DNA of 30,239 nucleotides, taken from assembly GCA_029939535.1 (NCBI GenBank), contig JAOZST010000025.1, forward strand, positions 1-30,239. Direction: 5' to 3'. The notes below the pieces were generated by a model. It ran no database searches. It was not told the origin of the DNA and saw only the letters and a program-made list of their open reading frames with translations. Made by a program: the position numbers and the translations under genes. Source of the DNA: NBML01 sp029939535 (GTDB taxonomy: Bacteria > Desulfobacterota > Desulfobacteria > Desulfobacterales > Desulfobacteraceae). Positions 1 to 7,222 of this stretch are shown here, one piece after another (position 1 is the first letter of the stretch; every line of letters begins with the position of its first letter).

Positions 1-68
1 CTCCTTTAAAATTTTTGTCATTACCTGGGCAATGGTTGCCATTTTTTGTTTCTTTATTTTTAAAAACC

Positions 69-110
69 AAATTTATTATTGACAACCTGAATTTGGATTT
101 AATATAGCAT
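69..110 (+). repeat. Promoter-like direct repeat, copy A
   Basis: This 42-nt block matches 1474-1515 at 38 of 42 positions, in the same orientation. It contains TTGACA at 79-84 and TATAGC at 103-108 (18-nt spacer). An alternative -10, TAATAT, would give a 15-nt spacer. Transcription from it would run rightward into the 3' end of the minus-strand aminotransferase, so no sense gene is visible for it. A weak GGGT/ACCC hairpin followed by four T lies at 143-161. The rest of 1-203 holds no gene; CTCCTTT at 1-7 could be the ribosome binding site of a minus-strand gene beyond the left edge. Confidence 0.6.
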
Positions 111-203
111 GCCATCAATAAAAGAAATTTGAAGAAGGGCCTGGGTTTTTGCCACCCTTTTGATTGTAAAGGGCTAAGAGATTAAACTCAAAACCCGGGA
201 CAA

Positions 204-1394
204 TCATGACCTTCGGGAATATTCAATATCTGATTTTTCCAGATCTATTTTTCCAAGGGCTGCTTTCATATTCTCCATTGCCTTTTCAAGATTTTCATAG
301 GAATTGGCATAGGAAATCCTGATATATTTATCCCCCCAGGGAACCACAGCAATGGATGCTTCATCCAAAAGATAGGTGCCCAGTTCCCGGGATGTCATTC
401 CAAGTTTTTCTATATTGATAAAAATATAAAATGCACCCCTGGGCTTGAACACTGAAATACCCGGCATTTCTGCCATATGATCCAGCATCATCAATCTTCT
501 GCGGTCAAATTCCCTGACCAATGTTCCAACACATTCCTGGGAGCCCTTCAGGGCTGCCACAGCACCATACTGGGCAAAACTGGTTGCACAGACCGCGGCA
601 TACTGGTGGATACGGATAAGACCCCCAATCAATTCTTTGCTGGAAGCAAGATACCCCAGGCGCCAGCCTGTCATGCAATGGCTTTTGGAAAATCCGTTTA
701 AAGTGATGGTTCTCTCCTGCATACCAGGCAGGCTTGCAATGGAAAAATGTTTATAATCATCATAAATATTTTTTTCATAGATTTCGTCGGAAAGGACAAT
801 AAGATCATTTTCCAGGGCCAGTTGGGCAATCTGTTTCAGTGTATCTTCAGAATAAATTGCTCCTGTTGGATTGTGGGGGGTATTGATGACAATCATTTTC
901 GTTGCAGGTGTGATCCTGGCTTTAAAATCCTCAATTACCGGTTCAAAGTTGTTCTCCTGTTTTAAGGGAACAAGAACAGGAACTGCTTCTATCATGTTGG
1001 CACATTGGGCATAACATGGGAAAGAAGGGCTGGGAATAATCACTTCATCCCCTGGATCCAAAAGTGCCATCATGGTCAGAAAAATTCCCTCGGTTGCACC
1101 AATTGTAACAATTATCTCATCCAAGGGGTCATAGATCAGGCCGCTGTCCTTTTTAAACTTTTCAGCAATAGCGCTCCGAAGCTCTGGAATTCCATAATTG
1201 GAAGTATAATGCACCTTACCGCCTGACAAGGCTTCAACAGCAGCTTCCTTGATATGGGAAGGGGTATCAAAATCGGGCCTTCCAATTTCCAGGTGGATGA
1301 TTTTTTCTCCCCTTATTTCTCTGCGGCCTACTTCTTCAACAATTTCCCGGATCCGTGAAAACGGAATAATATCCATTCTTTTTGCCAGTTTCAT
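204..1394 (-). CDS. PLP-dependent class I/II aminotransferase (AspC/AlaT-like)
   Basis: This is a 396-residue fold-type I aminotransferase, the normal length for the family, and probably cytosolic. Such enzymes move an amino group between an amino acid and a 2-oxo acid. Seen in the sequence: the N-terminal GRPDFDTP element, the YTSNYGIPELR segment that contacts cofactor and substrate, NTPHNPTG, SDEIYE, the lysine-containing NGFSKSHCMTGWRLGY (Schiff-base Lys in SKS), and C-terminal RISYANS with the carboxylate-binding Arg. The start has GAGGAAA a few bases upstream. It is divergent from the BKACE gene, with 183 nt between the two starts. The substrate cannot be read from sequence; aspartate, alanine and aromatic acids are all possible. 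The near-identical promoter-like blocks on either side are odd. Confidence 0.9.
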   Translation of the reverse strand: MKLAKRMDIIPFSRIREIVEEVGRREIRGEKIIHLEIGRPDFDTPSHIKEAAVEALSGGKVHYTSNYGIPELRSAIAEKFKKDSGLIYDPLDEIIVTIGATEGIFLTMMALLDPGDEVIIPSPSFPCYAQCANMIEAVPVLVPLKQENNFEPVIEDFKARITPATKMIVINTPHNPTGAIYSEDTLKQIAQLALENDLIVLSDEIYEKNIYDDYKHFSIASLPGMQERTITLNGFSKSHCMTGWRLGYLASSKELIGGLIRIHQYAAVCATSFAQYGAVAALKGSQECVGTLVREFDRRRLMMLDHMAEMPGISVFKPRGAFYIFINIEKLGMTSRELGTYLLDEASIAVVPWGDKYIRISYANSYENLEKAMENMKAALGKIDLEKSDIEYSRRS

Positions 1395-1473
1395 TATAAT
1401 TTCCTCTATATTTTTAAAAATTTATTTTTTATCTCTATCCGTTAAAGTTAGCAAGGTAAAAGATAAAACAATA

Positions 1474-1515
1474 AAATTTATTATTGACAACTTAGATTTT
1501 GATTTAATATAGCAT
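1474..1515 (+). promoter_or_regulatory. Promoter-like direct repeat, copy B, upstream of the BKACE gene
   Basis: This is the second copy of the 42-nt block at 69-110. TTGACA lies at 1484-1489 and TATAGC at 1508-1513 (18-nt spacer; TAATAT at 15 nt is the alternative). Transcription would start near 1520, about 58 nt before the preferred BKACE start, so it is well placed to drive the BKACE and hydrolase genes. The exact TTGACA hexamer and the conserved spacing in both copies support a promoter. The conserved flank (ATTTATTATTGACAAC) could also include a regulator site. Confidence 0.5.
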
Positions 1516-1577
1516 CACAAAATTGTTTGTTGAAAATAATAATTTCTTGTATTTATAATTATTTATTAAAGGGAACC

Positions 1578-2390
1578 ATGGCAAAATTAATTATTACCAT
1601 TGCACCAACAGGCTCTATTCCTGCAAAAAAAAACAATCCCAACGTGCCAATAAGGCCGGATGAAATCATTGAGACTGGAATCCGGTGTGAGAAAGCCGGT
1701 GCATCCATTATCCATGTTCATGCCCGCAATCCAGTTGATGAAACTGCATCAACAGACTTTCAGCTTTTTAAGGAAATTTATCAGGGCCTTAAACAGGAAA
1801 CAAACCTGATCATTCAAATTTCCACAGGCGGAAGAGCAGGAATGGAGTATGAAAAACGAAGTGAAAGGCTGATGCTGAAGCCTGAAATGGCCAGTCTGAC
1901 AACCGGTTCTGTAAATTTCCCCTCATCTGTATATGCCAATGGTCCTGACCTTATTAAAGCCCTGGCAATGGATATGAAAACCCAGGGTATTAAACCTGAA
2001 ATAGAAGTCTTTGATGTGAGCATGATTCAAAATGCCCTTGATCTGGCAGACCAGGACTTGATGGCTCGTCCTTTGCATTTTGATTTTGTTATGGGGTTAA
2101 AGGGTGCTATCCCGGCGACCATAGAGAATCTTGTGCATCTAAAGAACAGCATACCCGGGAATGCAACCTGGACCGTTGCAGGCATTGGAGCCAATCAGCT
2201 TCCCATGGCTGTCCATGCCATTTCCATGGGTGGCCATGCCCGGGTAGGGCTGGAGGATTGCATTTATTTCTGCAAAGGAGAGCTGGCATCCAATGAGCAG
2301 CTTGTAAAGCGCATTGTCCAGGTGAGTGAAATAATGGGCAGGGAGATAGCTTCACCTGATGAAGCCAGAAAAATTCTTGGTTTACTCTAA
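1578..2390 (+). CDS. Beta-keto acid cleavage enzyme (BKACE, DUF849 family)
   Basis: From ATG 1578 the protein has 270 residues. This start follows an AAAGGG site and fits the family N-terminus MAKLIITIAPTGS; an upstream in-frame ATG at 1527 would only add an AT-rich, non-conserved leader. BKACE enzymes are Zn-dependent. They condense a beta-keto acid with acetyl-CoA to give acetoacetate and a new CoA thioester; the founding member is Kce of lysine fermentation. Seen: the HVHARNP metal-binding HxH, the TxGGRAGM segment, and GHARVGLED with the metal-ligand Glu. The family covers many substrates, so the substrate is not assigned. The dimethylargininase-like gene follows in the same direction after 136 nt. 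The last 17 nt, including the stop, are duplicated in tandem. Confidence 0.88.
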   Translation: MAKLIITIAPTGSIPAKKNNPNVPIRPDEIIETGIRCEKAGASIIHVHARNPVDETASTDFQLFKEIYQGLKQETNLIIQISTGGRAGMEYEKRSERLMLKPEMASLTTGSVNFPSSVYANGPDLIKALAMDMKTQGIKPEIEVFDVSMIQNALDLADQDLMARPLHFDFVMGLKGAIPATIENLVHLKNSIPGNATWTVAGIGANQLPMAVHAISMGGHARVGLEDCIYFCKGELASNEQLVKRIVQVSEIMGREIASPDEARKILGLL

Positions 2391-2407
2391 TTCTTGGTTT
2401 ACTCTAA
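2374..2407 (+). repeat. Perfect 17-nt tandem duplication across the BKACE stop codon
   Basis: TTCTTGGTTTACTCTAA occurs at 2374-2390 and again at 2391-2407 with no gap. The first copy encodes the end of the protein and its stop. The second is untranslated and repeats the stop. It looks like a recent slippage duplication. Confidence 0.9.
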
Positions 2408-2526
2408 AGGTTGCCTGTATACTGCCATAATAAAAGATTTATGTGGGGAATTGAAATTGTAAAAGTAGTTAACGCTGCATTTTTAGAATTTTTCAATTAA
2501 CCAGTTTGTAAGGAGTTTTAATAAAA

Positions 2527-3288
2527 ATGTTTACAAAAGCCATGGTCAAAATACCATGCCAAAACATGGTAAACGGAATCAGCCACGCAAACCTTGGAAA
2601 ACCAGATTATGACCTGGCCATGTATCAGCATTCCCGGTATGTGAAGGCCCTTGAATCCAGCGGCCTGGATGTAATTGTACTGGAAGCGGACGAGGCATTT
2701 CCAGATTCCTGTTTTATTGAAGATGCCTGTCTTGTGACACCCCATTGCGCAATCATAACCAATCCCGGTGCTGACACGCGAAAAGGGGAAATCCATACCA
2801 TAAGGACAGCCATGGAATCCCTTGACTTGCCCATTGAAAAAATCCAGGGCCCTGGTACCCTTGATGCCGGGGACATAATGATGAAGGGAAACCACTATTA
2901 TGCAGGCCTGTCCCAGCGAACCAACAAAGAGGGTTTTGGGCAGCTCAAGGCTATATTGAAAAAATACGGTCTCACCTCTTCAGCAATCCCCCTCACAACC
3001 ATGCTTCATTTAAAAACTGGCATATCATACCTGGAGAACAATTGTCTCCTGGCATTTGGCGAGTTTTTAACCAAACCGGAACTTAAACAATTCACTTTGC
3101 TGGAAGTCGATGAACAAGAGGCCTATGCCGCCAATTCAGTCTGGATCAATGGCCAGGTCATCCTGCCAATGGGGTATCCAAAAACAAAAAAAATGATTGA
3201 AGAAAATGGTTATACTACAATTGAAGTGGATGTGTCAGAGTTCAGAAAATTGGATGGGGGACTGAGCTGCCTTTCCTTACGATTTTGA
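2527..3288 (+). CDS. Dimethylarginine dimethylaminohydrolase (DDAH)-like amidinotransferase-fold hydrolase
   Basis: The protein has 253 residues, the usual DDAH length. DDAH hydrolyses N-omega-methylated arginines to citrulline and a methylamine through a covalent thiouronium intermediate. Seen: FPDSCFIED near residues 59-66 (substrate-site acids), GPGTLDAGD with D113 and D116, GLSQRTN near 127-133, the catalytic His in LHLKTG (H161), and the C-terminal nucleophile in GGLSCLSLRF (C248). The pattern is closer to the eukaryotic DDAH1 type (LDAGD) than to arginine deiminase, which is about 400 residues long. The start has TAAGGAG upstream at good spacing. The gene follows the BKACE gene and may be co-transcribed. 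Other guanidino-compound hydrolases of this fold cannot be excluded. Confidence 0.85.
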   Translation: MFTKAMVKIPCQNMVNGISHANLGKPDYDLAMYQHSRYVKALESSGLDVIVLEADEAFPDSCFIEDACLVTPHCAIITNPGADTRKGEIHTIRTAMESLDLPIEKIQGPGTLDAGDIMMKGNHYYAGLSQRTNKEGFGQLKAILKKYGLTSSAIPLTTMLHLKTGISYLENNCLLAFGEFLTKPELKQFTLLEVDEQEAYAANSVWINGQVILPMGYPKTKKMIEENGYTTIEVDVSEFRKLDGGLSCLSLRF

Positions 3289-3313
3289 CCATTCAGAATT
3301 TGACCACTCAGAA
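3284..3313 (+). repeat. 15-nt tandem repeat across the DDAH-like stop codon
   Basis: TTTGACCAYTCAGAA is present twice, at 3284-3298 and 3299-3313, with one mismatch. The first copy contains the stop codon. It is followed by a second repeated 11-mer, TTTTGAACATA, at 3318-3328 and 3334-3344. The 3289-3406 spacer holds no gene beyond these degenerate repeats. Confidence 0.8.
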
Positions 3314-3406
3314 AAGGTTTTGAACATAAAAAATTTTGAACATACTAATTTTATAATAGAGAATTAACCGTAGAAACTTGACCATAGAGCAATAAAAATA
3401 AAGAAC

Positions 3407-3459
3407 AATAAAAATAAATGCCGGTACATGTTTACACTGACCCGGCATTTATTTTTATT
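3407..3459. terminator. Bidirectional transcription terminator
   Basis: A perfect 18-bp inverted repeat (3407-3424 and 3442-3459) encloses a 17-nt loop. The GC-rich inner part is ATGCCGG/CCGGCAT; the outer part is A-rich on the left arm and T-rich on the right, so both strands end in a U-rich tract. It lies between the convergent DDAH-like gene and ferredoxin gene, where a shared terminator is expected. Confidence 0.85.
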
Positions 3460-3476
3460 TTAGAAAAATATGTCAA

Positions 3477-3665
3477 TCAATCTTCTTCAATTACGATGGC
3501 GTCTTCTTCACAAACTTCTACACAGCTTTCGCAGCCCATGCACTCTTCTGCATTGACAGGATTTGATTTTCCGTCTTCCATCTCAAATACTTCCACAGGG
3601 CAAACGTCTACACATTCTTCACAACCAACGCATTTTGCTTCGTCAACAACAGGGTTAAATGCCAT
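3477..3665 (-). CDS. 2x[4Fe-4S] ferredoxin
   Basis: This 62-residue, acidic protein is a bacterial-type dicluster ferredoxin and a cytosolic low-potential electron carrier. Both cluster motifs are complete: CVGCEECVDVCP (residues 12-23) and CMGCESCVEVC (residues 42-52). Each has the CxxCxxCxxxC spacing, with the fourth cysteine of each set completing the other cluster. The start has a consensus AAGGAGG at 3674-3680, eight bases upstream, which suggests strong expression. The gene stands alone between the convergent terminator and the unknown gene at 3764. Its partners cannot be read from the context. Confidence 0.95.
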   Translation of the reverse strand: MAFNPVVDEAKCVGCEECVDVCPVEVFEMEDGKSNPVNAEECMGCESCVEVCEEDAIVIEED

Positions 3666-3763
3666 TTTAATAGCCTCCTTAATAAATTAATAGTGTCATA
3701 AACACATTTTTTAAATATAAAACCTTCTCAAAAAACGCTTTTATAACATGTCATTTGATAAAA

Positions 3764-4792
3764 TCAAGTTTTTTTATGATTTAATTTTACCAGGCATACA
3801 GCAACTTGATTACCCGGCACATTAAAAAACTCATTCATACTCGCTCCCTGGAAAAGACAAAATTTAATTTGTCCAGACAGAGAGCATCCATCCTCTACTA
3901 CAGGCAGCTTTTTTTCAATAGAACCTTGTCTTACAATTATTTCTTTTAAAAATTCATACAGATCCTGCTGCCATTTTTGTTTATTTTCACACCCTTCCTC
4001 ATGCACTTTTAAAAAATCAATGTCAAGGATATTTATCACATATTCAAACCTTGACAGTAAATAATCCAATACAGCAGGACTTGTGGTAACCAGAATAGGG
4101 AAATTTTCATTTTTTTTAAAAAACCCTTTTTCACAGGCGAACCTCATCCAGGAAGCAATCCTTTCCCGGGTCATGAACAAGCCTGGATCATTTTGGCTTT
4201 TACTCTTTTGGCTTTTAACCTTTTGGTACAGGCTGTTTTGAATAGAATCAGTTTTTTCAGTATCAGCCATATCTACCTCCCCCCTTAATTCAGAAAAAAG
4301 AGAGGCCCTGGTCTGTTCCAGAGCATTGAGCTGCTCATCAACATCTTCATTCTGGATATCCAGCAATTGAGCAAATTTCAATAGCAATAAGGGGTCGTGA
4401 ACATTATTTTCCTGGACAGGTTTTTCCCCATTGCTTGCTTCCCTGTCTTTTCCTGTTCCGTTTAAAATCTGGGATTGTATACTGGCAGGCCCGGAATCAT
4501 CAAAAAAATAGGGCTGCTCTTTGAGCAATGACTTAAAATTTTTTTCATTGCCTTTATTGAGCCGGGCCCACTCCAGATAGGACTGCTCCTTCTTTTCAAC
4601 CTGCACAAGCCTTTGGGCAGAAGGGAAATATGGTTCCAGAACCCCCTGTTCTGTCAATCCGGCCAGGATTGGATGGGATGTAAAATCCTTAACAAGGGGC
4701 AGGAACCCGATTTTCGGAAAAAATGCAGCCATGGTTTTCAATTGTTCCATGCTGAAATGGGTAAACGGAAAAAACAAAATCATAATGGTCAC
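3764..4792 (-). CDS. Uncharacterised protein translationally coupled to the CysK-CysRS-like fusion
   Basis: I do not recognise this 342-residue protein. It begins with a GTG at 4792 whose last two bases start the TGA stop of the upstream fusion gene, so the two are coupled; an ATG at 4783 is an alternative start. Seen: a hydrophobic, aromatic N-terminus (ILFFPFTHFS) that is too short and too interrupted for a clear signal peptide, an F/P-rich stretch to about residue 60, a Q/E/N-rich middle, and a low-complexity K/S/Q patch (KVKSQKSKSQ) near 190-200. The C-terminal third is better ordered (RIASWMRFA to CSLSGQIKFCLF). There is no transmembrane pattern. It may be a lineage-restricted soluble protein. 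Confidence 0.75.
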   Translation of the reverse strand: MTIMILFFPFTHFSMEQLKTMAAFFPKIGFLPLVKDFTSHPILAGLTEQGVLEPYFPSAQRLVQVEKKEQSYLEWARLNKGNEKNFKSLLKEQPYFFDDSGPASIQSQILNGTGKDREASNGEKPVQENNVHDPLLLLKFAQLLDIQNEDVDEQLNALEQTRASLFSELRGEVDMADTEKTDSIQNSLYQKVKSQKSKSQNDPGLFMTRERIASWMRFACEKGFFKKNENFPILVTTSPAVLDYLLSRFEYVINILDIDFLKVHEEGCENKQKWQQDLYEFLKEIIVRQGSIEKKLPVVEDGCSLSGQIKFCLFQGASMNEFFNVPGNQVAVCLVKLNHKKT

Positions 4793-7086
4793 ACCTTTTT
4801 ATCATGAACAAAAATACCCATGGCCACAAGTTTATCCCTGATCCCATCGGCAATGGCCCATTCTTTTTTCTGTCTTGCATCTTTGCGTTGCCTGATAAGA
4901 TTCCGAACAGTATTGGAATATTCCCTTTTTTCACTAAAATCAAATATTTTTAAAATATAGTCCACGTCCCTGAAACAGGCAATAAGACTTTTGGCACAGA
5001 AACCATTAATTTTATTTGCATTTATCAGGCAGTTTATCTTTTTAACACCGGAAAGAAGGCAGGAAAGAACGTCAGAAACCTTGAGATCATCAGCCATTGC
5101 TGAAACAACACCCTGGCGGAGATCATAAATCAATTGATCTATATCTTCATATTGATCCGCATCCTCAAACTCTCCTCCATGGGCAATGGCAGTCAGGCTT
5201 TCAATGCACCTGTTAATTTTGGCCAGGGTATGTTTTGCATCCCCCAGGGCCCGTTCTGAAAGGAGCAGGTGCTTTTTATAATGACCGAAAATAAGCCAGA
5301 ACCTGATAGTTTTCACATCCCAGCCCAAGTTAATAAGGGTATCCAGGTTTATATTTTTCAGATTTGTTTCTTTTAGAGATCCATCATAACGGACCGGGTC
5401 ACAATGCATCCATACATTGGCAAGGCAGGAACCTGTAGCTGCCCTGGCAATGGCAATTTCATTGTCATGGTGGGGAAACAAAAGTTCCCGACTGCCCGTG
5501 TGGATATCAAACTGGCTGCCAAGAAATTTCATGGCAATGGCTGAACACTGCAAATGCAGAGACGGCCTGACATTTCCCCATTCAGTCTTTATACCCACAC
5601 CTTGTTTCAATTCTGAAAGGCGGACACGTTTTAAAAGCGTGAAATCACGGGGGTTTCGTTTTTCATAATCATCCAGGTCAACAGTTGCCCCGAGCTTTAT
5701 TTTATTGAGGTCCACCCTGGATAATTTACCATATTCAGGCTGGCTGGCAATATCAAAATAAACTGAATGAAGTTTTTCATAGGCATGGTGATGGTTTAAA
5801 AGATTCCTTGCAAGATCTGTCATTTCAGGGAAATGGTCTGATACCCTGGGATAGGCCTGGGCAGGCCTTATGTTCAAAAGATCCAGGTCAGATTTAAAGG
5901 CCGAGATATGGGGAAGGGTGAACTCATCAAGGGACTGCCCTGTTTCAAGGGAACCTTTTATGGTTTTATCATCATAGTCTGTGATATTAATGATATGATT
6001 GATATTAAATTGGTGAAACTCAAGGTAACGGATCAGCAGGTCGGTAAAGACAAATCTACGAAATTTCCCAATATGCTGACGTTTATCAACAGTGGGACCA
6101 CAGGTATATATCCCTATTTTATCCTTCTCAATGGGTTCAAACCGCTCTTTTTGCCGGAAAAGGGAATTGTACAGGATTAAATCAATTTTCTTTTTCACTG
6201 AAAACAAGGAAGTGGAAAGGTATCTTTCCCCGCTATCCGGGAAAATGACCACAACAACTCCTTTTTTTATCTTCTGGGCTTCCTTAATGGCAGCAGCCAT
6301 GGCAGCTCCACTGCTCATCCCCACAAACAAACCTTCCTGTTTTGCCAATTGTCTTGCTGTTTCAAATGCCGTGTCATCATCCACACGGATGGTTGAATCC
6401 AAAAGACTTTTATCAAATATTTCGGGAGTATAGGACTCCTTCATATTTTTAAGCCCCTGGATTTTATGGCCCAGAAAGGGTTCAGCACAAACAACAGCAA
6501 TTCCCGGATCCAGTTCTTTAAAATAACGGGACAGGCCCATAAGGGTTCCTGAAGTTCCAATGCTTGCCACTACGCTGGATATATGTCCTTTGGTCTGGGC
6601 CGTTATTTCAGGGCCGGTGGTATGGTAATGGGCTTTCCAGTTTGCATCATTATTGTATTGATCCGTAAGAAAATATTTATCCGGGTTTTCCCTTGCCAGG
6701 CGATAGGCCTCTTCAATGGCACCGTCAGATCCCAGATGTTTTGGGGTTAAAATAATCTGGGCTCCCCGGGCATATAATATACGTTTTCTTTCCTCGCTGG
6801 CATTGTCCGCCATTGTCAGGGCAATTTTATACCCCCTGACAGCACAGATCATGGCAAGCCCTATGCCGGTATTGCCGCTGGTGGCCTCAATAACGGTTTT
6901 TTCCCTGGTAAGCTGACCAGACTTTTCTGCTGCTGAAATCATATATAGGGCAGCCCTGTCTTTAATTGATCCGCCAGGATTCATATACTCAAGTTTGGCA
7001 AAAATCTTCACCCCGTTAACAGGGTTTATATTTTTTATCTCAACAATGGGGGTATTGCCTATTGAATCAATTATGGAAGCGTTCAT
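4789..7086 (-). CDS. Cysteine synthase (CysK)-cysteinyl-tRNA synthetase-like fusion with degenerate class I motifs
   Basis: The preferred ATG at 7086 follows AAAGGA and gives 765 residues. Residues 1 to about 297 are a complete CysK (O-acetylserine sulfhydrylase) domain: PLP lysine K42 in NPGGSIKDR, TSGNTG (69-74), GTSGTLMG (177-184) and PDSGERY with S285. Residues about 303-765 are a full-length CysRS-type domain. The Zn/thiol site is kept (C329, C514, H539, E543), HIGH reads HIGK (338-341), and the C-terminal helices (IRQRKDARQKKEW) are kept. KMSKS is absent: ungapped alignment to E. coli CysRS recalled from memory puts LKETN (571-575) there, and GWHIEC is changed to SLHLQC. The fusion suggests direct hand-over of cysteine. 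Whether the second half still charges tRNA is uncertain. Confidence 0.88.
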   Translation of the reverse strand: MNASIIDSIGNTPIVEIKNINPVNGVKIFAKLEYMNPGGSIKDRAALYMISAAEKSGQLTREKTVIEATSGNTGIGLAMICAVRGYKIALTMADNASEERKRILYARGAQIILTPKHLGSDGAIEEAYRLARENPDKYFLTDQYNNDANWKAHYHTTGPEITAQTKGHISSVVASIGTSGTLMGLSRYFKELDPGIAVVCAEPFLGHKIQGLKNMKESYTPEIFDKSLLDSTIRVDDDTAFETARQLAKQEGLFVGMSSGAAMAAAIKEAQKIKKGVVVVIFPDSGERYLSTSLFSVKKKIDLILYNSLFRQKERFEPIEKDKIGIYTCGPTVDKRQHIGKFRRFVFTDLLIRYLEFHQFNINHIINITDYDDKTIKGSLETGQSLDEFTLPHISAFKSDLDLLNIRPAQAYPRVSDHFPEMTDLARNLLNHHHAYEKLHSVYFDIASQPEYGKLSRVDLNKIKLGATVDLDDYEKRNPRDFTLLKRVRLSELKQGVGIKTEWGNVRPSLHLQCSAIAMKFLGSQFDIHTGSRELLFPHHDNEIAIARAATGSCLANVWMHCDPVRYDGSLKETNLKNINLDTLINLGWDVKTIRFWLIFGHYKKHLLLSERALGDAKHTLAKINRCIESLTAIAHGGEFEDADQYEDIDQLIYDLRQGVVSAMADDLKVSDVLSCLLSGVKKINCLINANKINGFCAKSLIACFRDVDYILKIFDFSEKREYSNTVRNLIRQRKDARQKKEWAIADGIRDKLVAMGIFVHDKKV

Positions 7087-7150
7087 AAATATCCTTTGGC
7101 AGCCTGGGTCTGTCAATTTATTTCTATGATTTTCAAGAACTTTTTCAGAC

Positions 7151-7182
7151 TTGACTTTTATAGTTTAAAATGGCTTTATACT
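7151..7182 (+). promoter_or_regulatory. Candidate promoter for the lptD series
   Basis: TTGACT lies at 7151-7156. Possible -10 elements are TTTATA at 7175 (18-nt spacer) or TATACT at 7177 (20-nt spacer). It sits in the 136-nt region between the divergent CysK-CysRS-like start and the preferred lptD start. Support is motif-level only. Confidence 0.35.
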
Positions 7183-7222
7183 ATACATTTAATTGAACTG
7201 CAATTTATTACTGGAACCTGAA

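Noticed and set aside
20..60. Terminator-like GGCAA-TGG-TTGCC followed by T residues
   Set aside because: A five-bp stem only, in AT-rich DNA, with no gene visible upstream in that direction.
3750..3780. Plus-strand terminator TTGAT-AAA-ATCAA with a T run
   Set aside because: It points the wrong way for the minus-strand gene that ends there, and no plus-strand transcript is expected.
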